A stretch of 8,388 nucleotides of DNA, taken from assembly GCA_029856615.1 (NCBI GenBank), contig JAHKLF010000058.1:1-8388 (forward strand), in the 5' to 3' direction. Made by a program: the position numbers and the translations under genes. Source of the DNA: Candidatus Njordarchaeota archaeon. GTDB lineage: Archaea; Asgardarchaeota; Njordarchaeia; Njordarchaeales; Njordarchaeaceae. The notes below the pieces were generated by a model. It saw only the letters and a program-made list of their open reading frames with translations, did no database searches and had not been told where the DNA came from. Positions 1-5,994 of the stretch are shown piece after piece; positions within the stretch are counted from its first letter, which is position 1; the number at the start of each line of letters is the position of its first letter.

Positions 1-884
1 CCAGTGACTTCTGGGAATGAGCTGTTAGTTGGTGTACTAGCAGTTTTATTCATTCGCACTGGGAAGGGTATCTTTATTGATACTGCGCTCCAGATAGAAT
101 CATTTGACCACGTGATCGGTCCACTGCGCTGGAAAATATTATTTATAGAAATCTCCCATTCTCCGGATTCCGTCTGTATTATCGCATTTTCTGCGATAAA
201 TCCAACCCCCGCGACCGGGATAAGCTCGCTCTCATCTCCATCTTTATCTAGATCGTCTCTATCTCTTCCTATAGCTAATAATAGTCTTGCGTAGGGTGCA
301 TCATTTATTGCATCTATAGTCATTAGATTCATTAATCCCTGGTTACCCAGTATTCCACTAAATACGTTCTGATAGAATAAATCGAACTCCGTTTCATTCA
401 TCAAGGCGTAAAATACCACATGTACAATATTATTCTTTAGTTCCTCCCACATCACACGGAACTCCAATCCATATGCATTACCTATTAATGTCGCTGCAGC
501 AAACGCTTTTTGCACTGCATGATCTTCAGTGAATCCCGGTTTTACTTTATAACCAAGAACTAGCATCGCTCCTGGAGGGACCTCCCATAGGGGTTTATGT
601 AGATATCGTGTCCAGTCAAGTCCCTTACCGAACGATAGATACACGTAATCTATGTTTTCAAACGCTTCGTCACTAATGTCAAATCCTATATCAACACTAC
701 CTCCTATCCTTGATACTATTGCAGCTACTGCTTTATTTTCGCCATAGAGAATATCCACACCTTCCGCGTAGACTCCAAATGTTATTGTTGTTTGCTCTTG
801 CGCTTTTAGAACGAGAATAGGGCCGCCTGCTACCGTTCCAAAAATTAGCACAAATACAATTAAAGTAGCTACAATTTTTCTCAT
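1..884 (-). CDS. Secreted protein of unknown function with a DxDxDG calcium-type loop (C-terminus cut by window edge)
   Basis: The frame is open from an ATG at 884-882 to the left edge, giving 294 residues without a stop, so the C-terminus is missing. The first ~28 residues form a signal peptide: MRK, then a hydrophobic core, then a small-residue LKA site before QEQ. I therefore infer export. An acidic stretch around residues 206-220 contains D211-L-D-K-D-G216, matching the first half of an EF-hand or dockerin-type calcium loop. Residue 12 of that loop is Ile rather than Glu. NxS/T sequons cluster towards the visible end (NDS, NKT, NSS), as in archaeal surface proteins. A purine-rich GAGGGAGAAGA sits directly upstream of the ATG as a ribosome binding site, and a TATA-like box lies about 65 bases upstream. 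I do not recognise the family. The missing C-terminus could carry a membrane anchor. Confidence 0.8.
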   Translation of the reverse strand, partial: MRKIVATLIVFVLIFGTVAGGPILVLKAQEQTTITFGVYAEGVDILYGENKAVAAIVSRIGGSVDIGFDISDEAFENIDYVYLSFGKGLDWTRYLHKPLWEVPPGAMLVLGYKVKPGFTEDHAVQKAFAAATLIGNAYGLEFRVMWEELKNNIVHVVFYALMNETEFDLFYQNVFSGILGNQGLMNLMTIDAINDAPYARLLLAIGRDRDDLDKDGDESELIPVAGVGFIAENAIIQTESGEWEISINNIFQRSGPITWSNDSIWSAVSIKIPFPVRMNKTASTPTNSSFPEVT

Positions 885-911
885 TCTTCTCCCTCAAAAA
901 ATGAAAATTTT

Positions 912-937
912 GAATATGTATTCAATGTATTATACAT
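912..937. repeat. Paired dyad elements between TATA box and start of the secreted-protein gene
   Basis: Two imperfect palindromes lie next to each other: GAATATGTATTC (912-923, GAATA/TATTC arms) and ATGTATTATACAT (925-937, ATGTA/TACAT arms). They share the direct repeat ATGTATT at 916-922 and 925-931, nine bases apart. The placement, between the TATA box and the start codon of the minus-strand gene ending at 884, suits operator half-sites. Short AT-rich palindromes also arise by chance, so this is a candidate only. Confidence 0.35.
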
Positions 938-944
938 GAAAAAA

Positions 945-953
945 TTATATAAA
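945..953 (-). promoter_or_regulatory. TATA box for the secreted-protein gene
   Basis: Read on the minus strand the sequence is TTTATATAA, a good archaeal TATA box. It lies about 65 bases upstream of the ATG at 884. Transcription starting about 25 bases downstream of the box would give a leader of roughly 40 bases that includes the GAGGGA ribosome binding site. This suggests the secreted-protein gene is transcribed separately from the genes to its right. Confidence 0.5.
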
Positions 954-1021
954 AATATTTCTCTAAATATTACATGAGTAAATTTTTTCTTACACATTTG
1001 AGAAACTAGCGGATTTGAGAA

Positions 1022-1038
1022 TAAAAACGGCTAAAAAC
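1022..1038 (-). terminator. Candidate T-rich terminator after the 166-residue protein gene
   Basis: On the minus strand two runs of five T flank AGCCG, starting about 20 bases after the TGA stop at 1059. Archaeal RNA polymerase often terminates at such T tracts without a hairpin. A promoter for the next gene follows, which fits a transcript end here. The evidence is composition and position only. Confidence 0.35.
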
Positions 1039-1058
1039 TTGTGCATTGTTGATTTGCT

Positions 1059-1559
1059 TCATTTTTCGTTATGTAGGTACTTTGAAATGATAGATGCTGT
1101 TTTATGCAAACCCATTTGCATTAGTTTATCTCTGATCACGTTAATCATCATTTTCGCATTTTCAGGAGATAGAGTCAATGCTTTTTTAGCTAATAATTTG
1201 ATTAAGGTTAAAATCTCCACAGCAGCTTCCTCATCGTCTATCATAATTGCTGTATAGTATATAACTGGAATAACTTCTGATATCCAAATTATCGTTTTGA
1301 TTAATTTATTCACTCTGATCAAGTACATAACGCTATGATACGCATGCTTCATAGCCATTTTAAGCATCATGCCCATGACAGCAACATTGATATCAGCGTC
1401 GATCTTAGCGAAAAACTCTGGATTTGGCGCCAAACCTTTATTTTTCGCTTCAACAAAAGAAGTCAAGTCCCTGTCCGGAAATATCTCCTTTAGCGTATTT
1501 AATAAGCGCTCCCAATTTTTCTCTAGAAAAAAGTCATCTTTTATCCATTGAGACGACAT
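1059..1559 (-). CDS. Hypothetical helical protein, 166 residues
   Basis: The complete frame runs from ATG (1559-1557) to TGA (1061-1059). I do not recognise the family. The N-terminal ~50 residues are hydrophilic with aromatic residues. Residues ~55-130 are rich in Met, Ile, Leu and Val and look almost entirely helical, including one segment around residues 88-107 hydrophobic enough to be a membrane helix or a buried core helix. The C-terminus is amphipathic and basic. No signal peptide, metal-binding Cys/His cluster or nucleotide-binding motif is visible. It follows the permease gene by 80 bases, more than the spacing inside the upstream cluster, so it could be read through or have its own weak promoter. 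There is no convincing ribosome binding site. The opposite strand also has open frames here, but this one is longest and in line with its neighbours. Confidence 0.65.
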   Translation of the reverse strand: MSSQWIKDDFFLEKNWERLLNTLKEIFPDRDLTSFVEAKNKGLAPNPEFFAKIDADINVAVMGMMLKMAMKHAYHSVMYLIRVNKLIKTIIWISEVIPVIYYTAIMIDDEEAAVEILTLIKLLAKKALTLSPENAKMMINVIRDKLMQMGLHKTASIISKYLHNEK

Positions 1560-1639
1560 CGTAGTTCATCATAACCATTAGAAATGTTATCCCTTCAGGA
1601 ATATACTTTTCTTTCATTCATTAATATAGTCAATCATAA

Positions 1640-2602
1640 TCATAGAATAACTATTACTGGAATAACTAATAATACTGATATCAAAGTAGTAGTTATTATT
1701 ATTTCTGATGTCAAACTAGAATCTAAACCAAATTTTTCTGCAAGTACTACATTAAGAACCGCAGGTGGCATGATCGACTCTATCAGTATGACTATGACCA
1801 CTAATCCGCCTAATCTCATGAATAAAATCAGCAGACCTGCTAATAGTGGGGATAATAAAAATCTAATAAAGCTCACCACTAACGTTTCATTGGTGACAGT
1901 AATTCTTCTAGATCCTACTGATACCCCCACAACTATTAAGGAGAAAAATAATGTTATCTCTGAGCACATTTTGATTAAGTAAATATAAATTCGTGGATTA
2001 TAAGTGGTCAACAATTCACGGAACGAGAAATTCGAGTATCCCAGGAAGATACTTAATAGCGTAGCTATTGATGGAGGAAACAGTAGAATCTCTGATATTA
2101 TTTGAGAAAGACTTCCATCACGCTCTCCGTACAATACGCATATGGGTACACCAAGCACGGAATAGAGTATAAATTGCACTGCTGCAAATATTGATGCATA
2201 ACCAATACCTATACTTGATTCTGTTATCATTAAAATCAGGGGGAATGGTAGAAAAACAGCATTTTGGAATGCTGATGTTAACGCTATGGATCCTAAGACC
2301 TTGTTGCTTGATTTTAATATCTCTCTCGAAATAAGAATTCCTGTGGATAAACAGCATATAACCAGTATTGTAGCTATTAAAACTAATCTAAGTGCGTATA
2401 TAGCTATGGTATGGAAATTACTTGAGATAGCATCCGGTATCAATAACGGAACAAAGATATAAATTAGGGAGTTCACAAGAATTTTATTAATTTGTTTGCT
2501 GTATCTTGGAATTATTCTCACTAACATTGCGCCAATACCAATGAAAGAAAAAATTATTATGTATCTATACACGACCTCTAATACAAGCGAGACAAGCGCC
2601 AT
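1640..2602 (-). CDS. Auxin efflux carrier (AEC) family permease
   Basis: This 320-residue, very hydrophobic protein has about ten predicted membrane helices and no large soluble domain, the usual length and shape of the AEC (Mem_trans) family. Visible family signatures are a proline-bearing second helix (FVPLLIP, ~50-56), a half-way segment with Asn and Pro (FQNAVFLPFPL, ~112-122), and a C-terminal block with MPPAV followed by LAEKFGLD (~278-294) and a closing helix rich in Thr/Leu/Val. AEC members export or import small organic anions and auxin-like acids; the substrate cannot be read from sequence. The start ATG is preceded by GAGGA eight bases upstream. The gene begins 17 bases after the GTPase stop, so the two are probably co-transcribed. 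The C-terminus ends right after the last helix. Confidence 0.85.
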   Translation of the reverse strand: MALVSLVLEVVYRYIIIFSFIGIGAMLVRIIPRYSKQINKILVNSLIYIFVPLLIPDAISSNFHTIAIYALRLVLIATILVICCLSTGILISREILKSSNKVLGSIALTSAFQNAVFLPFPLILMITESSIGIGYASIFAAVQFILYSVLGVPICVLYGERDGSLSQIISEILLFPPSIATLLSIFLGYSNFSFRELLTTYNPRIYIYLIKMCSEITLFFSLIVVGVSVGSRRITVTNETLVVSFIRFLLSPLLAGLLILFMRLGGLVVIVILIESIMPPAVLNVVLAEKFGLDSSLTSEIIITTTLISVLLVIPVIVIL

Positions 2603-2610
2603 TGGTTATG

Positions 2611-2615
2611 TCCTC
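2611..2615 (-). promoter_or_regulatory. Shine-Dalgarno site of the AEC permease
   Basis: GAGGA on the minus strand lies eight bases before the ATG at 2602, in the short gap after the GTPase stop codon. It fixes the permease start and supports translation from a shared mRNA. Confidence 0.6.
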
Positions 2616-2619
2616 ATTT

Positions 2620-3282
2620 CTAGTACTCTTTCTCTCCGATCAATGCCAGCCACTTTACATAAGCGTTAGCCGCTAATTCTAAAATTTTTTCTACATATGT
2701 AAAATCAGATTCTTTAGCTGAAATTTCAATATACGGGACTTCTAATCCCAATTTCTCACTGAGCTGCTCCGCTAGCATCGATATTTCTTCCGTTTTTACG
2801 TGATCGGGATCATCTTCCCTTCTAAGATCTATCTTATTACCAACAAGGACTAAAGGAGCTTTTCTACCATGAAAACTCTTATAAAGCTTACTACTACGTC
2901 GCTTTTCCTCGATTTTTTCCCAGTACTTGGGAATCCACCAATCTCTTAAGTTCTCGAATGTAATCCTTCTAGTAACATCAAATACGGCAACAGCGACTCT
3001 ACCCTGTCCAAGCAAACTCTCAATCACTTCACGTGCATAATCTTGCCCCGCTAGATCATAGATTGTCCATAGAATTTCATATCGAACAGCATTTATATAA
3101 TAGTCTCTCATTATTGACGATGAATATATTGTCAGTTTCTTGCCTCTTTGAGTCATTTCGCCAGCAATGAATTTAACTATATCATCCCAAGGTTGTCCTT
3201 CTAATCGTAATCTTAGTGACGTTTTTCCTACTCCACTGTCACCCATGAATACTAATGTTAGTTGAAGCCTAATTACACTCAT
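2620..3282 (-). CDS. Ras/Rab-like small GTPase
   Basis: A 220-residue G-domain protein with all main guanine-nucleotide motifs: P-loop GDSGVGKTS (14-22), DLAGQ (76-80, with the catalytic-type Gln80), NKID (149-152) and SAK (188-190). These place it in the Ras superfamily, nearest in motif style to Rab/Ras. It is larger than Ras: the P-loop-to-DxxG interval is about 15 residues longer, with an expanded switch I region where T44 is the likely but unproven Mg-binding Thr. The DxxG-to-NKxD interval is about 14 residues longer, with a basic insert near 127-141. There is no C-terminal Cys for prenylation. I chose the ATG at 3282, preceded by GTGTGAT; a GTG at 3291, overlapping the upstream stop as GTGA, would add three residues. 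Upstream it abuts a membrane protein and downstream an AEC permease. It presumably acts as a molecular switch in the cytoplasm; the partner is unknown. Confidence 0.88.
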   Translation of the reverse strand: MSVIRLQLTLVFMGDSGVGKTSLRLRLEGQPWDDIVKFIAGEMTQRGKKLTIYSSSIMRDYYINAVRYEILWTIYDLAGQDYAREVIESLLGQGRVAVAVFDVTRRITFENLRDWWIPKYWEKIEEKRRSSKLYKSFHGRKAPLVLVGNKIDLRREDDPDHVKTEEISMLAEQLSEKLGLEVPYIEISAKESDFTYVEKILELAANAYVKWLALIGEKEY

Positions 3283-3287
3283 TTTTA

Positions 3288-3998
3288 TCACACTCTAAAT
3301 GTTTTATTTTCGATGTATCTAGCGATCCACCATCCAAACGCATACATGAATGCAAAACCAGTTCCTATCAATAAGATTGTGAAAATAAACACATAGGCTA
3401 ATCCCCATCCAATGAATTTGTGAAATGCCTCATATGTACTGCCGTATTTAAGGTATAGATAACCTGATGCATATATTGTTGTAATCAGGGCGCTTTTCTT
3501 AAGAATATCTCGAGCACCAGCAAAGAAGCCGAGACCCATCCCAGTGATAAGACCCACTAGTAGGGCAGATAATAAGACATACTCCCATGATTTCAATTGA
3601 AAGATTACAGACATTTGCTGGAATAAATTAACGAGAAACGTAAAGATTATTATACCTATTATACTACTAGTAAGAAGACCAACTAGACCATTGTGCTTGA
3701 ACCGCCAACTGTTTCTGGTATAAACATCTTCAAGTAATCTCCTTGCGTTTGAGTATAAATTATTGTTAATTGCTTCCTCGCTTAAGATAGATTTTGTTCC
3801 TATGACTTTCTGAGCTTTTAGATTTTCCTCCTCAGTTAGTGGATGATAAAAAACAAGTGCTTGCAATAAATCCCTGTTTTGATGCAGAAAATCCGTCACA
3901 TAACGCTTAATTACTTCTGGAGAATCTTTTGAGTCACTTATGGTTAAAACAATAATGGGCAATCCATTTATTTGAAACTCTTTCTCATAGAAATCCAA
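3288..3998 (-). CDS. Membrane protein with four C-terminal helices; intact C-terminal part of a frameshifted gene
   Basis: From a TTG at 3998 this reads 236 residues to TGA at 3288, but the same frame stays open upstream to a TAG at 4178-4176 with no ATG, GTG or TTG between. That extra stretch looks protein-like (helix, then strands), so TTG 3998 is probably not the true start; the N-terminus lies in another frame at 4132-4281. The first ~20 residues look like paired strands followed by a helix (26-50). A hydrophilic linker follows (~52-102), then four hydrophobic segments near 104-124, 139-161, 168-185 and 196-226. The pattern strand-strand-strand-helix after an earlier helix suggests a longin or roadblock-like fold, which is an inference without a sequence match. 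It overlaps or abuts the downstream small GTPase gene, so a role as membrane partner or regulator of that GTPase is plausible. Confidence 0.6.
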   Translation of the reverse strand: MDFYEKEFQINGLPIIVLTISDSKDSPEVIKRYVTDFLHQNRDLLQALVFYHPLTEEENLKAQKVIGTKSILSEEAINNNLYSNARRLLEDVYTRNSWRFKHNGLVGLLTSSIIGIIIFTFLVNLFQQMSVIFQLKSWEYVLLSALLVGLITGMGLGFFAGARDILKKSALITTIYASGYLYLKYGSTYEAFHKFIGWGLAYVFIFTILLIGTGFAFMYAFGWWIARYIENKTFRV

Positions 3999-4131
3999 AA
4001 GACCTAATTGTAATTCCTTTCCAACAACTCTTTTTAATACAATACCAGCGGTTATATAAAAAACATCTTCTAATTTATCAATGGATTCCGTAAGAATATT
4101 GGCTAGGGCCCAATGGAAATCTTTTCCATAT

Positions 4132-4281
4132 CTATCCTTTTCTGTTATATATTTCCTTAAGTGTGCTCCGTAATTCTAATGGCGCCTTCTTTTCATCATA
4201 GAAAATCCACAATGGGAAAAAATCTCTCCCACCTAATGAATATTTTCTTGAAATTACCATCAAATAGAGCACAGCGCTCAC
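4132..4281 (-). pseudogene. N-terminal part of the membrane protein, in a shifted frame
   Basis: A second frame runs from GTG 4281 (or ATG 4260) to TAG at 4134-4132, giving 49 or 42 residues. It has a hydrophobic strand-like start, a GGRDFFPLWIFYDEK segment and the beginning of a helix, and ends in NRKG. The downstream frame enters at 4175 and continues the helix as RYGKDFHWALANIL. Removing one base joins them into about 330 residues (994 bases from 4281 to 3288, one more than a multiple of three). A natural place is the AAAA run (minus strand, 4138-4141), where one fewer A gives NRKDRYGK. A third frame from ATG 4285 gives only 29 residues and looks less protein-like. Causes could be a sequence error, a real mutation, or a +1 ribosomal shift. 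Confidence 0.5.
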
Positions 4282-4286
4282 TCATT

Positions 4287-4303
4287 GAATAGAAGAACTA
4301 TTC
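4287..4303. repeat. Inverted repeat near the start of the minus-strand GTPase operon
   Basis: GAATAG and CTATTC are perfect six-base arms around a five-base spacer. The element sits immediately upstream of the possible start codons at 4285, 4281 and 4260 on the minus strand. It could be an operator, or a small mRNA hairpin between a GGAG at its outer edge and the start codon. A six-base palindrome in AT-rich DNA may also be chance. Confidence 0.3.
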
Positions 4304-4324
4304 TCCATAACCTCATCATGTTAA

Positions 4325-4347
4325 TATATTCTATATATTCTTAAAAA
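4325..4347 (-). promoter_or_regulatory. Candidate promoter of the minus-strand GTPase operon
   Basis: An AT-only stretch containing TATATAG-like sequence on the minus strand lies 40-60 bases upstream of the first possible start codons. It also carries a direct repeat (ATATTCT then ATATATTCT on the plus strand). It is suitable as a TATA box for the minus-strand cluster, but several overlapping TATA-like words make exact placement uncertain. The rest of 4286-4545 is AT-rich spacer in which I see no RNA gene. Confidence 0.35.
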
Positions 4348-4442
4348 TGTTCTTCACTCATGAATCACTTAATTATATACCAAAAGGATCCGATAATCCA
4401 TCAATTCGTAAACTTTTGCTAATGAAAATTTCTAATCGCTTA

Positions 4443-4490
4443 TTTTTATACGTTTCTTTTTAATTAACAATAAATTGACGATAAATATAT
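4443..4490 (+). promoter_or_regulatory. Candidate promoter of the cysteine synthase gene
   Basis: Two TATA-like boxes precede the gene: TTTTTATA at 4443-4450 and ATAAATATAT at 4481-4490. Use of the second would place the transcript start near 4510, just past the upstream ATG at 4507. That would favour translation from the ATG at 4546 with a leader of about 35 bases. Which box is used cannot be decided from sequence. Confidence 0.35.
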
Positions 4491-4545
4491 TTACTATCAC
4501 CATCATATGTATCTTACTTGGACAAAAGATTGTGGGGATTACAAA

Positions 4546-5481
4546 ATGATATATGATTCGGTCGTTGACTTAATAGGAAATACACCACTAGTCAAAATCC
4601 GAAAGCTCAATCCTAATCCACATGTACAGATTCTCGCGAAACTTGAATACTTTAACCCCTCAGGGTCCATTAAGGATCGGATTGCTAAGTGGATGATCGA
4701 AAAAGCTGAGGAAATGGGCCTTTTGTCAAAGGATAAAATAATTATTGAACCTACTTCAGGTAATACCGGGATAGCAATCTCCATGGTTGGTGCTGCGAAG
4801 GGATACAAAGTTATAATAATTCTCCCCAGGAATGTAACTAAAGAGAGAGTAAATATTATTCGGAGTTACGGGGCAGACATCGTTTTCACAGATACAGAAA
4901 AGGATGCTATATTTCTAGCTAAGAAAATGGCGAAAGAACACCCAGAGAAATATGTATTACTAAATCAATTTGAAAACCAAGCAAATATTGAGGCACATTA
5001 TAAGACAACAGCTCGGGAGATATGGAGGGATACCAATGGAAATGTTGATTATATAGTGGTAGGAATAGGTACTGCAGGTACGATAATGGGCATTGCAAAA
5101 TTCTTTAAAGAGAAAAAGCCGACAACGAAGATTATTGGTGTTTATCCTGAAATAGATTATGAGGTAGATGGTTGCATCAACCCTCGGATTTATCAACAGC
5201 CCTTACTCAAGCCAGAGTTTATTGATGAATTCATACCCGTAAGTAGAGAAGAAGCGCTCAGCACAATGTGTCAATTGATTAGGAAAGAGGGAATTTTTGC
5301 TGGTATCTCTTCAGGAGCTACTATATTTGTAGCATTACAAAAAGCTAGGAAAATAGAACGTGGCACCATCGTTGCGATTTGTGCAGATAGCGCTGATAGG
5401 TACTTTAGTGTGCTTTCCTCACTAATCCAAGAACGAGAAAAGACATTACTTGTAGGAGCTAAGGATATAAGGAGATGTTAA
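4546..5481 (+). CDS. Cysteine synthase family PLP enzyme (O-acetylserine or O-phosphoserine sulfhydrylase-like)
   Basis: A 311-residue fold-type II PLP enzyme of the CysK/CysM/CBS family. It starts like its relatives (MIYDSVVDLIGNTPLV), then has the PLP lysine K43 in NPSGSIKDR, the substrate loop PTSGNTG (69-75), the phosphate-binding loop GIGTAGT (173-179) and the cofactor-ring serine region GISSGA (253-258). All catalytic motifs are intact. Such enzymes make cysteine from an activated serine and sulfide. Archaeal members may use O-phosphoserine, and the sequence alone does not settle the donor; the loop with GCINPRIY near 205-215 is where substrate preference would be read. I prefer ATG 4546 because family members begin there; ATG 4507 would add 13 residues. 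It is a stand-alone gene convergent with the thioesterase gene, six bases away. It ends in a Cys (IRRC), whose significance is unclear. No CBS-domain tail is present. Confidence 0.88.
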   Translation: MIYDSVVDLIGNTPLVKIRKLNPNPHVQILAKLEYFNPSGSIKDRIAKWMIEKAEEMGLLSKDKIIIEPTSGNTGIAISMVGAAKGYKVIIILPRNVTKERVNIIRSYGADIVFTDTEKDAIFLAKKMAKEHPEKYVLLNQFENQANIEAHYKTTAREIWRDTNGNVDYIVVGIGTAGTIMGIAKFFKEKKPTTKIIGVYPEIDYEVDGCINPRIYQQPLLKPEFIDEFIPVSREEALSTMCQLIRKEGIFAGISSGATIFVALQKARKIERGTIVAICADSADRYFSVLSSLIQEREKTLLVGAKDIRRC

Positions 5482-5487
5482 AATCAT

Positions 5488-5886
5488 TCACCTCAAGGCG
5501 AGCTTTTTAACTTTGTCCATAAATCTGTCTTTTTTCACCACATATCTCTCGTGCGTTCCTTCTCCTATTTTTAATTCTCGCCAAAAAACTTCCGCCTTGA
5601 AAATCAGTTTTTTGTCTTCTTGTTTCTCTAATCGGACTTTAACGGTAATCTTTGCTCCGAGAGGCACTGGATTTATGTGCCTCACATCAATTCGTATACC
5701 AACGGTAGTGTAACCTGCGGGTAATTTATCTTCTACTAAAGACTTAGCGACATTTTCAATCATTGCAATCATTGCAGGAGTAGCAAGAACATCTACATCA
5801 CCACTTCCAATAACTGTTGCTAAATCTTTTTCGCTTACAACGTATAATTGCTCCATTTCAATACCTATAGGAAGTTGAAGAGCCAT
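5488..5886 (-). CDS. FlK-like hotdog-fold thioesterase
   Basis: A 132-residue single hotdog domain. It contains ATPAMIAMIEN (35-45), TVG (61-63) and RHINPVPLG (69-77). Thr36, Glu44 and His70 have the same mutual spacing (8 and 26 residues) as the Thr42/Glu50/His76 triad I recall from the fluoroacetyl-CoA thioesterase FlK, so the catalytic set is complete. Most archaeal and bacterial relatives are not fluoroacetate enzymes; I infer hydrolysis of some small acyl-CoA, substrate unknown. I chose ATG 5886, preceded by GTGAG; a GTG at 5895 would add three residues. Length matches the family. It ends six bases from the convergent cysteine synthase stop and is divergent from the Nramp-like transporter gene, so it is likely transcribed alone. 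The charged C-terminal ~15 residues look like a basic tail outside the core. Confidence 0.83.
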   Translation of the reverse strand: MALQLPIGIEMEQLYVVSEKDLATVIGSGDVDVLATPAMIAMIENVAKSLVEDKLPAGYTTVGIRIDVRHINPVPLGAKITVKVRLEKQEDKKLIFKAEVFWRELKIGEGTHERYVVKKDRFMDKVKKLALR

Positions 5887-5994
5887 AGTTCTCACACACT
5901 ATTAAATCCCCTCTAAAATTAGATATTTTCATTACATTTTAACTTAATTCATCTACTACTTTTTTACAGGACGACTTCTGCCCAGGGACTACGG
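5887..5994. promoter_or_regulatory. Divergent promoter region between thioesterase and Nramp-like transporter
   Basis: These 108 bases separate two divergent starts and must hold both promoters. Possible TATA-like words occur in the AT-rich centre (about 5902-5945), but none stands out for either direction. The last ~25 bases before the transporter GTG are clearly more GC-rich than their surroundings and contain AGGGA at 5984-5988, six bases before the GTG, a likely ribosome binding site. Confidence 0.4.

Noticed and set aside
4..294. Plus-strand open frame of 96 codons at the left edge
   Set aside because: Antisense to the secreted-protein gene, which has a signal peptide, a ribosome site and a TATA box.
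1015..1257. Plus-strand open frame of 80 codons
   Set aside because: Mostly antisense to the 166-residue protein gene, which is longer, complete and co-oriented with its neighbours.
1584..1982. Plus-strand open frame of 132 codons
   Set aside because: It lies opposite the AEC permease gene and its Thr/Ile/Asn-rich product has no family features; it is a shadow of the permease frame.
4196..4285. Third minus-strand frame from ATG 4285 (29 codons) as start of the GTPase partner gene
   Set aside because: Product looks less protein-like than the frame from 4281/4260 and would need a further shift to reach the downstream frame.
4304..4442. Possible small RNA or tRNA in the divergent spacer
   Set aside because: No cloverleaf, T-loop consensus or GC-rich stem is visible; the stretch is AT-rich, as expected of a promoter region.
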